Notes: a model not told the origin generated them from the sequence alone. A stretch of DNA of 64,000 bases from Spinacia oleracea (GCF_020520425.1 NC_079491.1:29937449-30001448), one strand, 5' to 3'; positions 10,453-22,342 are shown, counted from the first letter of the stretch. Numbers and translations are program-made.

Positions 10453-12881
10453 TCAATTTTGCTCCTTGGTGATTTCCTTTAGAAATGGAACATTTGTTTC
10501 ATAATACTTCTTCATACTATCAACTACCTTCTCAGTCAACTCTTCATCCTCGGGGTAGTGATCGAGAGGATCAGATAATAGAGGACTTTGAAGATTCAGC
10601 ACACCTTCAAGTGTCGCATGAAGACAATAGGCTGAATATGTAACATGATAGCCGCCTTCCTGAACAATAAGAAGTTGGCCATTGCAATGTGTTTTCGCCA
10701 GGTCACCAACTATTCTTCCTATTGCTCTGTATCCATCCATTGACAAGCACTGCCTTCCATTTGGGTCAAACTGTATATACATACAGAACAAATTCCTTGT
10801 AAGAGGTATGAAAACTGAAATAATGGAGTAAAACAGAACTAAGGAATACATAATTTATGGGGTCCTTTGATCCTAAAACAAACATCTTAAGAACTTGTAA
10901 ACTGCTAGATTAAGATTAGACTATTGCAGCACCAAAACTTTAAAGCTGTCTTCTGAAAAAATAGGGAAAAGAAACTAACATGTTAGACCTAGTGAGTAGT
11001 GAGTGTTATAAGCATCAGAATTATTCAATATAAGAGATCATGACTCATGAGGCTCCTCTGCTAAGTAGAGGGGTGGCCAATAAGAGAAAAGACCCCTTGT
11101 TCGACATAACGGGTCTCTTCAATATAAGAGATCTAATATTTTATTTGAACCTGTTTTGGACATCTTCATGATACTAAACCCTTCTTGGAGTCTGATGGAC
11201 GGTAGGGAGGCCAGCAAGGATACAGATAAGTTGGTCATAATGATCTCAGTTCTCAACTCATCACAGTTAAGTCTATAAAATTACCATATGACCTAACAAA
11301 TATCCTCAAGGCTCAAGCCCTAAAATAAAAACAGGACTTACCGCACTTGAGTCCTGTCCAGCAATCAAGATGATCATATCTGGTTCAAAGTTCTGAACGG
11401 CTGGAACAATAAGCTCCTCCACAGCATACATATATCCATGGTCTCCAGTTCCATTAGGCAATGGTATGTTTATATTATATCCCAACCCCTCCCCTTCACC
11501 GAGCTCATCAATGCTACCGCTTTGTGGATGTGATGGACCCCATGAACCATGATTCATATGAAGTGAAATTGTAAGAACTTCATTCGAGTTATAGAAGCCT
11601 TCTGCAGTCCCATTTCCATAATGAACATCAATGTCAATAACAGCCACTTTAGTACGACCAGAACCTAATGCTAATTGAATAGCGAGACCAGCATTGTTTA
11701 GGAAACAATATCCATCCCCATGAGTAGGCTGAGCATGATGACCAGGTGGCCTGACTAATGCATACACAATGTTACCATGTCCATCTAATATGTACTTCAT
11801 AGCTGAAAGCGTAGTGCCAGCAGCAAGAAGAGCAGCTTCCCAAGAGCCAGGGTTTAGAAATGTTGCAGAACAGATCATCTTCCCTCCAGCTTTATCTGCT
11901 TCTTCCAATTCCTGGATATATTCTACAGCAAAGTAGCAGTAGTATCAGTAATCTATTAACCAGCTGGGCACCCTAATAATCAATTTTCACAAGTTCATTG
12001 ATGCAATAAGTATTATAAAATGTTAGGATGCTTAAAGGATCACACCACTTTTGTCTAAGAAGAGATCGTGTAGATGGACATTCTTGGTTGCAAGCAATAA
12101 GGCAGCCATTTCTAGTTGAACAGCTGATGGAGCAAAGATTGGTCTGCTAATCCCATTGATTATTGTAGTCTGTATCTTAGTTCATGTAGCCGACCTCATC
12201 ATTGGGATTAAGGCTTCAATATTGTTGTTTTTGTATTTTTTTCCACCTATGACCTATCCCTCACATCAGACTCCATGATTCTAATATTTCCCCCCTTGTC
12301 CAACTCATTTCCTAATCCAACTATATGACTAAATAACCCAAACACATGGGATCCCCTTATACTTGCCTCAACACAATACTCAAAAGATTCCATCTTTATA
12401 AGCAAATGAATTTAAACATACCCTATTCATAATCAAATGAACTATGGAGTAATTGTCTTGACTATGCTAAGATTAAGTTATTTAATTAATCAATTGCCAT
12501 TAATTCCTGATACAGATAAAATAAATTTTACTTGGCACCAATTTCAGATATTACATGATCTAAGTAAGTAAACAACCAAAAATATAAAAAGAAATAAACA
12601 AACAAAAAATTGAAAAGACAGAGAAAAGAGTAACCTGGAGAGTGGAAAGAAAGGAGCTCAGAAATGGAAGCAGGTCTTCCTTGATGCCATGAAATGTAAG
12701 GTGAAATGGGGCCCCGTTTTAGGATAGAAAGCATGTTCCGGATCCTATCTCCATTTTCAGGGTGCTTTTCGAGAACGTCTATGAATCCCGGGTCTTCCCC
12801 GGTATCGAACACCCCCCGACCCATATCATGCTTTAACATCCCCTCCTCCCAGAACACGTCGATTTTCTCTACTTCCGCCAT
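10453..12881 (-). CDS. HDA8: HDA8-like class II histone deacetylase, three exons
   Basis: Zinc-dependent deacetylase that removes acetyl groups from lysines of histones or other proteins. Coding exons (minus strand): 12881-12635, 11922-11342, 10770-10453; introns are GT-AG, and the phases (1, then 0) give an uninterrupted 381-residue protein, close to the length I recall for Arabidopsis HDA8. Catalytic elements are present: RPPGHH with His144/His145, zinc ligands Asp181 and His183 in DIDVHYGNGTAEGF, the third-ligand Asp273 in GQDSSA, and Tyr317 in QEGGY. The protein is nearly all catalytic domain, without the ankyrin or zinc-finger parts seen in some other class II members. The start is the ATG at 12881 (MAEVEKIDVFWEEGML); upstream in-frame residues lack an ATG. 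A likely 5' UTR intron is 12925-13095. No disabling mutation seen. Confidence 0.93.
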
Positions 12882-12900
12882 AGGAGAAACTTCAATAGGA

Positions 12901-12921
12901 CTATCCCGCAATAATTTGCAT
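12901..12921 (-). promoter_or_regulatory. Possible short uORF before the HDA8-like gene
   Basis: If the 5' UTR intron (donor at 13095, acceptor ending 12925) is used, the exon begins with an ATG only three bases in. It encodes the six-residue peptide MQIIAG and stops 19 bases before the main ATG. A minimal uORF so near the start could reduce or tune translation. This is inferred from sequence only. Confidence 0.35.
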
Positions 12922-13096
12922 CAACTGTTTCATAAAAAAAACAAGATTATCACTTCAATTTGAACTGTAACGAAACAAACAAGTAAAACAAAATCCGGCA
13001 CATCTCATCCCAAACTTCTTTCCATAGAACCGACGAATTTTAAAGAGATGAATGAAGAATTCATGAATAATACAATCGGGAAGAGAAATAAATACC

Positions 13097-13817
13097 TCTG
13101 CCTCTGAGATGTGCAGCGTGGATTGCGGGAAACTGCGAACTTTCTCCTTGGTTGATAAGCAGGAAGTCCAGCTTTGGTTTAAGGACATATACAAAATCGG
13201 ATCCAAAACGAAATAATCGGTTTGGACTTTGGACTATGGACTGTATTAGGATTCTATCCAATGAAAACCAAATTGATATAGCCACGGCCCATGCTTAGAA
13301 ATTATCCTCTAAATGATTCTTTGAAATATAATTACCTACGACATCTAAATTGGAAATTTATTATGTGCTCTTTATTGTTGTAGATGTACTCTCTTTAGTC
13401 AATATAAGCACTAATTTATCTCTTCACTTGCATAGTTGCATGTAAGTCATCCCTTTTTTTGGTAGTTGGTCATTAAGTTACGTTATGAAGTGGAGTACGC
13501 ACCACTTTACAATTTCATAGATGACACGTGCAACACAGATGACAGATATCCAATAGTTATGTACGAAAATGTTTGGTTGATTCATAGTGGCTTAGGGTTG
13601 ATATACATGCTAATTGCTAAGAAAGCAAACAAAACAAGAAAAAAACAGAGAGAAATTGTAATTATTATTTTATTATTAATTTTTTTTTTTTTGACATAGG
13701 CAATTGTAATTAATTGATGAATAAGAGATGTAATTGATTATTCAAAAGTATTTAGTATTTAGTATTTAGTATTTACACACACAAATGTAGTATCTCCAAC
13801 AGATTTTTGAATATCAT
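13097..13817. other. HDA8-like 5' flank and intergenic region
   Basis: Contains the presumed 5' leader and promoter side of the deacetylase gene (to about 13290), then AT-rich sequence with a T-run at 13680-13692 and a triplicated TAGTATTTAG-like stretch near 13750. No gene is supported. Confidence 0.4.
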
Positions 13818-14180
13818 TTAGTCTCCTGCTTGGATCTTAATAGCAATATGAGAGCAATTAACCAAATTGACATTGGTTGGATTCTGGTGTTGACTCGCAC
13901 TTGTTGATTTCTCCAATTCTTGATCAACACATTTTGACTCTGGTTGTGAATTTTGTAGCTTAGTTGCCTTGAAATGTGCCAAGGAAGCAAGTTGAGTAGT
14001 GCAGTTTGCTATTTTTTCAGTACAAGTGACAATATCTGTTAGTATGGATATAATTGTTGTAGCTGAAATAACATGAAGCAGTTGGTCCTCATTGTCTTTC
14101 CATAAGGTTGTTGATTTCAACAAATCTTGTAAGCTTTTCATTTCTTCTTTAGATTTTGCAACGTAAACTTTGCAAGAAGA

Positions 14181-14220
14181 GGTCCGGGTCCGGGTCCGGG
14201 TCCGGGTCCGGGTCCGGGTC
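14181..14220 (-). repeat. Coding hexanucleotide microsatellite in ALMT-1
   Basis: About 6.5 copies of a GACCCG-type hexamer (minus strand) lie in frame in the last ALMT-1 exon and encode alternating Thr-Arg. ALMT-3 goes straight from AMT to its next segment at this place, so the repeat adds about 12 residues to the cytosolic tail. Confidence 0.9.
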
Positions 14221-14507
14221 ATACTCTTCAATGCACTTGCTTGCTCTTTTAGTGTTTTGCTTGCCTCCACCGTCATCCTGTTGCAAATTGCTCTAAATTT
14301 ATGTACATGATCATTTTCATTAACCTTGATATTTACTTTTAGGCGTTCATCAAGGGCATCAATCTTGTAGGCACATTCTCGAGAAAGAGCTCCTAGTTTT
14401 AGGTATTGTTTCCATGGATGCTTGTACCTAAAACAACCATGACTTGGCTCCCACTTTGCAAAATTAGCCTGTTCACATTATGTACAAATTTAGAACTTAA
14501 ACATATA

Positions 14508-14760
14508 TAATTACTCGACCTGTTTTGACCAGACACGCTTGCCAATGCACGACTTTGACCATCAATTTCTTTAACTACATATTATAAAAACTTATAAAAG
14601 TATTAATATTTTGAAAATATATATTAAGATGAAGCCAGCAATATGTTATATATTACTCCGTAACATTTATTTTCATATACTAGAAATAAAATAGGGTCAA
14701 AGTGAATAATGTGAATAGTGAAAAAAGTCAAAACGGGTCGAGTATTAAGGGACGGAGGGA
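14508..14760. mobile_element. Stowaway-like MITE in the last ALMT-1 intron
   Basis: The right end reads GGGACGGAGGGAG, the usual Stowaway terminal pattern. The left end (ATTACTCGACCTGTTTTGACC) matches the reverse complement of the inner right arm but lacks the outermost bases. It lies within intron 14469-14823. A relative without the middle is at 37322-37420. Confidence 0.6.
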
Positions 14761-15851
14761 GTGTATACGACGATAAAGAAGAAGAAGAATCTAGTACAAG
14801 TTTTACTCGTTTGGAGTACATACCAAGGTTTCCTCAGCCCCCTTTGTGTTGAAAACATTCTTGTAAGTTTGAAGCTTTGGTGTATCAATTTCGTGTGTAG
14901 CATCATTCTCTTTGATTTTGAAGTATGTATTTCCATATCCTGAAATATATAAACAATTACATTATTAAGTTAATTAGGAGAAAAAATAAACAAAAAAGAG
15001 GATAAAGTTAAGAAGGGGATGAACTTACCATCCAAAGAAATGGCAAGTTTGTGTAAGTTGTTAGCAATCAAATTATGAAGATCTTGGCCAGCCCAAACAG
15101 GGAAAACAAGTATAGAAACAAGGAGGGAACCGAAAACTCCAATAAGAATAGTAGCCCATCTATCGCGAGCCAAGTCTATGATATCCCGAACACGGAAGCC
15201 AGAGATGGATATGAATGAAAAGGTTAATATGAATATGAGGAACGCATAATCATATCTTGCTTTGATCTTTGGACAAAATCTTGCATATGTTGATAAAGAA
15301 GCTGCATATATTTAATTCATAAAGTTAATTGAAAGATGAAAGGAGGAGTATTGGATTAATGAAATGTTCAAGTTAAATAAATAAATTTACCTTGAAAGAA
15401 AACGAAGATGCTAATGAGAAAGGGTTCAGCAATGTGTCCACATTGAGTAGCCAAGCCATGCACCCCAACTGCTAGTACACCTCCTATTAGTGTAGCCATT
15501 GTCCTGTTCAAACCTTTGCCCAATGTGGCTCCTGCAAATTAATTAAAGTAATTAATCATTTGTTCCGTAATAATTAAAATAAAGTATAGAGAAAATTATG
15601 TATGTACCAACAGAGAACTCGAAAACAACGACGACAGTAAGGACAGCCCATAAAGCAGTGGTGCCTAAGTCTTGGTAGATTGAGCGGAAGTAGTAAAACA
15701 GAGATACTAAAGTGACTGCTAATCCTACTTTCATAGAATGAATCACTCTCCTTGGATCATCTTGTCCTATCTTTAAAATGCTTTTTGTAACCACTTCTAC
15801 TACGTTTGCCATTTTATTTAACAAAAAACTCACTCAAAGTGTGCAACTGTG

Positions 15852-15887
15852 GAAGAAGAAGAAGAAGAAGAAGAAGAAGAAGAAGAG
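15852..15887. repeat. (GAA)n microsatellite upstream of ALMT-1
   Basis: About 12 GAA units end roughly 40 bases upstream of the ALMT-1 ATG, reading as CTT/TTC on the gene strand. This is the expected place of the 5' UTR, where such CT-rich tracts are common in plant genes. Confidence 0.85.
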
Positions 15888-15892
15888 CAATA

Positions 15893-16327
15893 CTGTTGGG
15901 ACTATATAGTAACCAGTACTGCACTACTGCGTGTGGGGGCCGGGCTGCTTTAGTTTGTATCTTTTTTGACCGTTTACTATTTCATGGACTCATTTTTAAT
16001 GCATTCTTTCATACTTAGTGTGGTCTAAAGCTTTCATTAGTTAGGATTAGTGCGCCTTTTATATGTAACCATTATTGCTTTCGAACGTCCTATTTATGTT
16101 TATTGCTTTTTTTTCATATGCTACTAAATCCTATGTATCTTTATATTCTACTCACTACTCCGTATGTTTTAACTTCTTTTGTTGGAACTTTTTTTTTAAT
16201 AATTAAATTAATTCATTGATAACGTCTACATAGAGATTTGAATCTAATTAACAAATACATTACAATTAAATCAAACAAATTATACACGTAAAATTTAATT
16301 AGAATCAAATTCACCAAAGGACTACAC
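15893..16327. other. ALMT-1 upstream region
   Basis: AT-rich promoter-side sequence with no gene. It includes scattered ACTCCGTA fragments that look like remnants of MITE ends. Confidence 0.4.
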
Positions 16328-16330
16328 TAA

Positions 16331-16620
16331 GGGGTTGTTTAATTGACATCTAAAAATGAGGGAAGTGTGAATTCATGAGAATATATAGATTGGCTAGTTG
16401 TTTGGTTGACATAAAAAAGTAAAAATGGAGGAAATTAGAATTCATGGGAAGTTTAAATTCCTACAAAACATGGAAATTAATTACCTAGCCCCCCTTGGTC
16501 AATCAAAGTTCATGGGAATTTCTAACTCTCATGCTGTCAATCGAACAACTTAAAGAAATTTCCATGAATTTAATAAGAGAACTAATTTCCCTTAAATTTC
16601 CATGTCAACTAAACAACCCC
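16331..16620. mobile_element. Tourist/Harbinger-like MITE with TAA duplication
   Basis: A 290-bp element with terminal inverted repeats GGGGTTGTTTAATTGACAT / TGTCAACTAAACAACCCC, flanked by TAA on both sides (16328-16330 and 16621-16623). TAA duplications and GGG-starting ends are typical of PIF/Harbinger MITEs. It has no coding capacity. Confidence 0.85.
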
Positions 16621-16639
16621 TAAAATTATATAGTTTTAT

Positions 16640-17242
16640 TGAAATCAAACAAACAAAAAAAACACTAACAGAATATAAGAGACAGAGTCGAAAAAACAAT
16701 TTTTTTTTTTGGCTATTTCTCGCTAAGAAATCCGGAGGGAGGGAGGGAGAGAGGAAACGACTATCCAACTTCTAGCTCTTCATTTGTTGTACCTTTATTG
16801 TAAAAATATTGTTATGTTGTTATATTTTAGTTTTAATATTATATTTCACGTGCTATAACCGAATTATTTTAATGAGGTAGTATTGCTTTGCTTTATTTTT
16901 TATCGGAAGCATTTAGCTTGTGGGGTAGTACACTATTAATATTAATGTTCCTCCTCCGATTATTTTTTTCAATTTATTTTAGGCTCTTATTTTTTAAAGT
17001 AACGGTTTAAGAAAAAAGTAGAAAAAGTAAAGAGAGATACAATAAATTAATGAGTTAATAGGGGCAAAAGTATATATGAGAGAGATCGTGAAACAATATA
17101 ATCATTACGGAAAAATTAAAGAGGTAAAATAGTAAAAAAAGATTGCTAAATATATTATAAAGTAAAAATGGATAGAAAACAAAACTTCTTTCTTAAAATA
17201 TGGATCCAAAATCATAAGAGAACGAAGGGAGTATTACATTAC
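16640..17242. other. Intergenic, probable degenerate Stowaway-like MITE
   Basis: From about 16952 (CTCCTCCGATTATTTTTTTC) to 17232 (GAACGAAGGGAG) the two ends look like mutated inverted copies of a Stowaway-type terminus. The target duplication is not clear. The left part, 16640-16950, shows nothing recognisable. Confidence 0.4.
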
Positions 17243-17247
17243 GATAT

Positions 17248-17452
17248 TGAAGAAGCTAAGCAATGAAGAAGCAAAGCAGCAGAACAAGCAAAGCAGAAGA
17301 GAATTGTGTTTGGGAAAAATATTCGAATGAAAACAAAATTCATTACTTGAGTAACAAGTAGACTAGGGTATATATACAAGGCTCTAACTAACTAATAACA
17401 GAAATTAGTTAGAGAATAATAAAATAATAATATAAGTTAGATATTTCCTATA
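17248..17452 (-). repeat. Element B 3' LTR (205 bp)
   Basis: On the element strand it starts TATAGGAAATATC and ends GCTTCTTCA, so the usual TG start is replaced by TA. It is adjacent to the target duplication GATAT on the left and to the polypurine tract on the right. Confidence 0.9.
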
Positions 17453-20400
17453 CTCCCCCCTCAAGCTGGACCTTGGATAAGAGTCCAAGCTTGGCAGATA
17501 AAACATGATGTTGAGAAGCAGGGAGTGGTTTGGTGAGCAAATCTGCTAACTGCTGAGAGCTAGACACATGAGAAGTATGAAAGAAGCCAGCCTCCACTTG
17601 CTCCCTGATATAATGCATTTCTCGTTTAAGGTGTTTAGTTTTGTCATGATAAACTGGATTATGTGCAAGATGTTCAGCAGATGTATTATCACAGTAGAGA
17701 GTGATAGGTAGAGGAACATGAACTTGAAGGTCTTCCAACAAGCCTTGTATCCAAACCAGTTCACTAGCAGTTCCAGTTCCAGACATGCTTCTGTATTCTG
17801 CTTCAGCAGAAGATTTGCTTACACTCTTCTGTTTCTTAGTCTTCCATGAGATCAAGTTAGAACCAAGAAAAATCACATAGGCACTGAGTGATCTACTGCT
17901 GTATTGACATGAGCTCCAGTCAGCATCACTATAAGCAGAAATTTGTAAGTCTGAACTTGATGAGTACCACAAGCCATTGTCCAAAGTTCCCTTGAGATAT
18001 TTCAGAACATGAAGAGCAGCATGCAAATGTGGTACTCTTGGGGAGTGAACAAACTGACTCAAATGTTGAACACAATATGACAAATCAGGTCTTGTGATAC
18101 CTAAGTATAACAGCCTTCCAACAAGTCTTCTGTAAACCTCTGGTTCATCAAGGAGATCACCAACTTCAGTAGATAATTTCAATCCACAGGACAAAGGAGC
18201 AGGTGCAGAATCACAATCTAACATACCAGCATCAGCAAGTATGTCAGTGATGTATTTTCTTTGAGATAGAAAAACACCTTTGTCAGTTCTGTGAATTTCA
18301 ATTCCCAAAAAATAAGCCAATTGACCTAGATCTTTGATGGTGAAAGCCTGATCCAAGGCAGTCTTAACTTCTTCCATTTGAGATAATGATGTTCCAGTCA
18401 AAAGAATATCATCAACATAAACTAATAGGACCAAAAACTCTCCATCCAGACTTCTTGTAAATAAAGAGTAGTCCTGTGTTGATTGCTGGAATTTCAACAC
18501 TTTCAGAAACTTACTAAGCTCCTTATTCCATTGTCTGGAAGCTTGCTTTAAGCCATAAAGAGATCCCTTAAGTCTACAAACTTCTCCAGGTTTTGCTTTG
18601 GTGTAACCAGCAGGTGGTTTCATATACACCTCTTCATCCAAAAAACCATGCAAAAATGCATTATTCACATCCAATTGACACAAAGTCCATCCCTTAATAG
18701 CTGCTAAGGCAATAACAATTCTTACTGTTGCCAGTTTAGCAACAGGTGAGAAAGTTTGAGTGAAGTCCTTGCCTTCAATCTGTTGATAACCAATAGCTAC
18801 CAATCTGGCTTTTTGTTTGTCAATAGTATAATCTGGATTGAGTTTAGTTCTGTACACCCACTTTGAACCTATTGCCTTTTTGTCCTTAGGTAACATGGTT
18901 AAATCCCATGTTTCATTGCTCTCAAGAGCAATAATCTCTTTCTCCATAGCCTTCATCCAATTGATATCATCTTTAGCTTGATGATAAGTTTTAGGATCAC
19001 TAGAAGAAAGACCGACAGAGAAAGCAAGAGAATCCCATGTATCATAATTGTCTAAAGCCAGTCCTAATAACCAACCATCATCATCAAAAGTATCTGGTTC
19101 TGTAGACAAAGAAGAATCAACAGAAAAAGAAAGGGACTCACTGGTCTGTGGTTCTGGTTCAACCCTGTGAGGAACATAGCTTCCCACAAAATTCTTTAGA
19201 ACAACAGAAGGTTTAATAGGTCTTGTAGATTTTCTGTGAACAGAAATAATTCTGTCATTGGGGTTAGGAATAGCTTGGTTAGTAGGAACAAGGTGAAGAT
19301 GGGAATGTGTAGAAGAATTGGAAGAAATAGAATTAGGTATAGATTGTGGAGAGTTAGAAGGTATTGTATGTATGAAAGTAGTAGGTGTGTTTGGAGAAGA
19401 AATATGAGGAGTATCATTGTGAGAATTGAGAGAAATATAGGGAGATAGGTTTTGAGTAGGAGTAGAATCAATTGAAGAAGAAGGTTTAGAAAAAGAAGAA
19501 TGACAGGTATTGGTACTCAGATCAATCATAGAAGGAGTAGCAATCATTTGAGTAACAGAAGCAGATGATAGCTTGTAAGGAAAAACAGTCTCAAAGAATA
19601 TTACATCTCTTGAAACAAACACCTTTGTGTGTATCAAGATCATACAGTTTAAAGGCCTTGCAACCAGCAGGATAACCAATGAATAAACATCTTTTAGTTC
19701 TAGAATCAAACTTGTCTCTCTGAATGTGTGAATTATGAGAAAAACACAAAGAGCCAAAAACTCTAAGATTTGTATAGACAGGAAGAGAGTTAAACATGAC
19801 TTCAAAAGGAGTCTTCCCATTTAACACTTTAGATGGAATCCTGTTGATCAAGTAAGTAGCAGTGAGAATACATTCTCCCCAGAATTTTTTAGGAAGACCT
19901 GCATGAAATCTTAATGCTCTAGCAATTTCCAGCAAACTTCTATGTTTCCTCTCAACTCTACCATTCTGTTGAGGAACATAAGACACACTTCTTTCATGCA
20001 AAATTCCTTTATTTGCAAACATGTTTCTGCAGGATTGCTTGATTATTTCAGTCCCATTATCAGTTCTTATTTTCTTTACTAGTTGATTAAATTGAGTTTG
20101 TACCATTGAGAGAAAGTCAGAAATGACATTCTGAACTTGAAGCTTATTATGAATCAAGTAGGTCTAAGTTATTCTGCTATGGTCATCAACTATGGTTAGA
20201 AAATAAGAAGCTCCATCCAAATTCCTTACTCTGTATGAACCCCAAAGATCAATATGAATCAAATCAAAACATGCATTAGCTCTACTATTACTCACAGGAA
20301 AAGGAAATTTATGTTGTTTAGCATCATAACAAACATCACAGTTGTATTCACTATCTCCTTTGCAACAATCAGCATTCACAAATCTCATTTTTGACAAAGA

Positions 20401-21568
20401 GGGATGTCCCAATCTAGCATGGAGCAAATCCAGTACATTCCTAGTATCTCCCTTAGGCTTAGAAACACTAGTAGTTGTTTTATTTGGCAATTTCATCATA
20501 TGTACATCAACTATACTATCAACTGTATTGCATCTTGATGACTGAGAATCATTACCTTGACAGATATCAACTGTGGTTTTGACAAAATAGTAGAGTCCAT
20601 TTGTCCTTTTTCCAGCACCAATTATCTTGGAATTAGATGGGTCCTGGAAAATGTATCCAGTTCTGGTAAATGTTACTAGAATACAGTGTGTTCAATTAAT
20701 CTCCCAACAGATAACAAATTATGCCTAAAACCTTTTACTAGCAATACATCATGCAGGATCAAATCACCATTAAGCACAGCATCACCAATTTTCTCAACTG
20801 TCATCTGAGTTCCATCAGGCAAACCAACTTTGATAGACTGAATAATGACTCTTATGTTGATCAAAATATTTTCATCATATGTCATATGATCACAAGCACC
20901 AGAATCAACAATCCAGAGATGATCATGACTAGACTCAATTGTAGTACAGTTAAAAGAATGGGAGATTGTACCTGCATAATTTGCATAAGAACAACTTGCT
21001 GCATTTGTGTCTCCATTCTGAGATTGTTGCCCTTTCATCACCTTCATAACTTCTTGACAGATGGCATTAAGCATTGCACTATTAACCAGTCCATTATCTC
21101 CAGCTATGTTGCCAAGAGGATCATCACCAACATCATTTTCAGAGTTTACATTAGCAGCAAATCTAGTATTGCTTGAATTACTGCCCTTAGAAGCCTTGAT
21201 AGAGTTATACCAATCAGGATACCCAATTATCTTGAAACATTGCTCTGCAGTGTGTCCTTTTCCTTTGCAATGAGTACAGAACCTATTTAATTTCTCCTTC
21301 TTTAGTTCTTTCCAGTCCTTCTTCCCATAATTTCCAGCACTCTTCTGAACCCTGATTTCCTTTGTGAATCTGTGCAGCCATGGCACTACTGCTCAAATTA
21401 TTATACTCAACAGCAGCACTACTCACTTCCTTCTGCTTTTCAATTTGCTAAGTAATTGAAAATACTCTATTCAAATTAGGCATAGGATCCATTGCCAGCA
21501 CATTAGTTATAGTACTGTCAAATCCTCCATTCAATCCAAGTAAGAATTTGATTGTTTTGACTCGCCAT
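17448..21568 (-). pseudogene. Gag-Pol of element B, multiply interrupted
   Basis: The copia polyprotein is still readable: start MASQNNQ at 21568, a Gag fragment (GLNGGFDSTI...), zinc knuckle CTHCKGKGHTAEQC, protease WIVDSGACDHMT, integrase ARLGHPSLSK...CDVCYDAKQ and the DDE region, RT with YVDDI (about 18409-18423), and RNase H to 17448. Lesions: a gag deletion (only seven codons separate the ATG from a mid-Gag motif that is in another frame), a stop in the Gag part near 21450, a frameshift near 20690, a TAG replacing a Trp codon at 20164-20166, and another frameshift near 19610. The pol stop codon (17450-17448) is inside the 3' LTR, so pol reads through the polypurine tract. The copy cannot make its own proteins. 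Confidence 0.9.
17453..17467 (-). other. Element B polypurine tract
   Basis: The minus strand reads a purine run ending GAGGGGGGAG immediately before the 3' LTR. It also encodes the last residues of Pol (LEGGV). Confidence 0.8.
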
Positions 21569-21774
21569 TTCAAGAATCAATTCCAATAAGAATCAAATTT
21601 CACTAGAAATCGTGCAAGAAATTTGCAATAATCGCAAGAAATTTCGCAACAAAATTCCAGTAATATCTTCAGTGATTAAACACTTTCAGTTTAAGAAATC
21701 AAGATCAAACAAGAAAATTAATTCTCGAATTGAGAAACCTCAATCTCTTATCAGAGATTATTGCTCTGATACCA

Positions 21775-21979
21775 TGAAGAAGCTAAGCAATGAAGAAGCA
21801 AAGCAGCAGAACAAGCAAAGCAAAAGAGAATTGTGTTTGGGAAAAATATTCGAATGAAAACAGAATTCATTACTTGAGTAACAAGTAGATTAGGGTATAT
21901 ATACAAGGCTCTAACTAACTAATAACAGAAATTAGTTAGAGAATAATAAAATAATAATATAAGTTAGATATTTCCTATA
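21775..21979 (-). repeat. Element B 5' LTR (205 bp)
   Basis: Partner of 17248-17452 with three substitutions by eye. A TATATATA stretch at about 21896-21903 is the probable promoter core. The primer binding site follows without a gap. Confidence 0.9.
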
Positions 21980-21984
21980 GATAT

Positions 21985-22342
21985 CGATACTAACAAATTA
22001 AAAGGTTACTGACTAAATAGAGAAAAACAAATAAATAAATAATATTATCAAGTTGGCTAATTTTTAGTGCAGAGAGTCACAAAGGGCATAAATTAGAAAT
22101 GGGAAAGGGGTATTCGAACATGAAATTTATCGTATACATATCCTTAGTCTTAAACACTCGACTAAAGGTCGGTGCGTTATATTCACCTGGATTCCCCTTA
22201 TTTATCCTGAACTTATCTTATCTAAATTTATGAACTTATCTAACTATCAAAACTTATTTTAGTTATAAATTATGTTTGACCGATCTCACCCGTAGTAGTG
22301 GCTACTCCACACATCACACATGCACTCATGCGAGATTCTTAA
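21985..22342. other. Intergenic between element B and the LINE
   Basis: AT-rich sequence without ORFs or repeats that I can name. Confidence 0.4.

Larger units (their letters stand above)
13818..15812 (-). pseudogene. ALMT-1: aluminium-activated malate transporter-like, frameshifted
   Basis: ALMT proteins are plant anion channels with an N-terminal membrane domain and a long cytosolic tail. Exons (minus): 15812-15608, 15532-15391, 15301-15029, 14939-14824, 14468-13818, all GT-AG. Family hallmarks: [58 protein letters not shown]...HPW, and an HIAIKI tail like ALMT10-type members. The exon lengths sum to 1387, one base too many. The extra base is in a GGG run (plus 15480-15482) in exon 2: the frame is right before it (MATLIGG) and right after it only if one G is dropped (LAVGVHGLATQCGH). 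As written, translation stops soon after. Everything else is well kept, so this is either a very recent pseudogene or a base error; the corrected length would be 461 residues. Confidence 0.85.
17248..21979 (-). mobile_element. Element B: short-LTR Ty1/copia retrotransposon, decayed
   Basis: A 4732-bp element with 205-bp LTRs and a perfect five-base duplication GATAT (17243-17247 and 21980-21984). The LTRs differ at three positions by eye (about 1.5 percent), so it is older than elements A and C. The primer site TGGTATCAGAGC abuts the 5' LTR (21774-21763) and a polypurine tract precedes the 3' LTR. The compact size and RT motifs (LLVYVDDILLTG) suggest the Ale/Retrofit group, with limited certainty. 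Confidence 0.95.

Noticed and set aside
12882-12911. Longer HDA8-like N-terminus starting at 12911
   Set aside because: The codon there is TTG, not ATG. The first in-frame ATG is at 12881 and gives the family-typical length.
14285-14340. A sixth exon boundary (intron) in ALMT-1 at the GTAAAT near 14335
   Set aside because: The only possible intron would be about 44 nt, too short for plants, and reading through keeps the frame and the spacing seen in ALMT-2 and in spliced ALMT-3.
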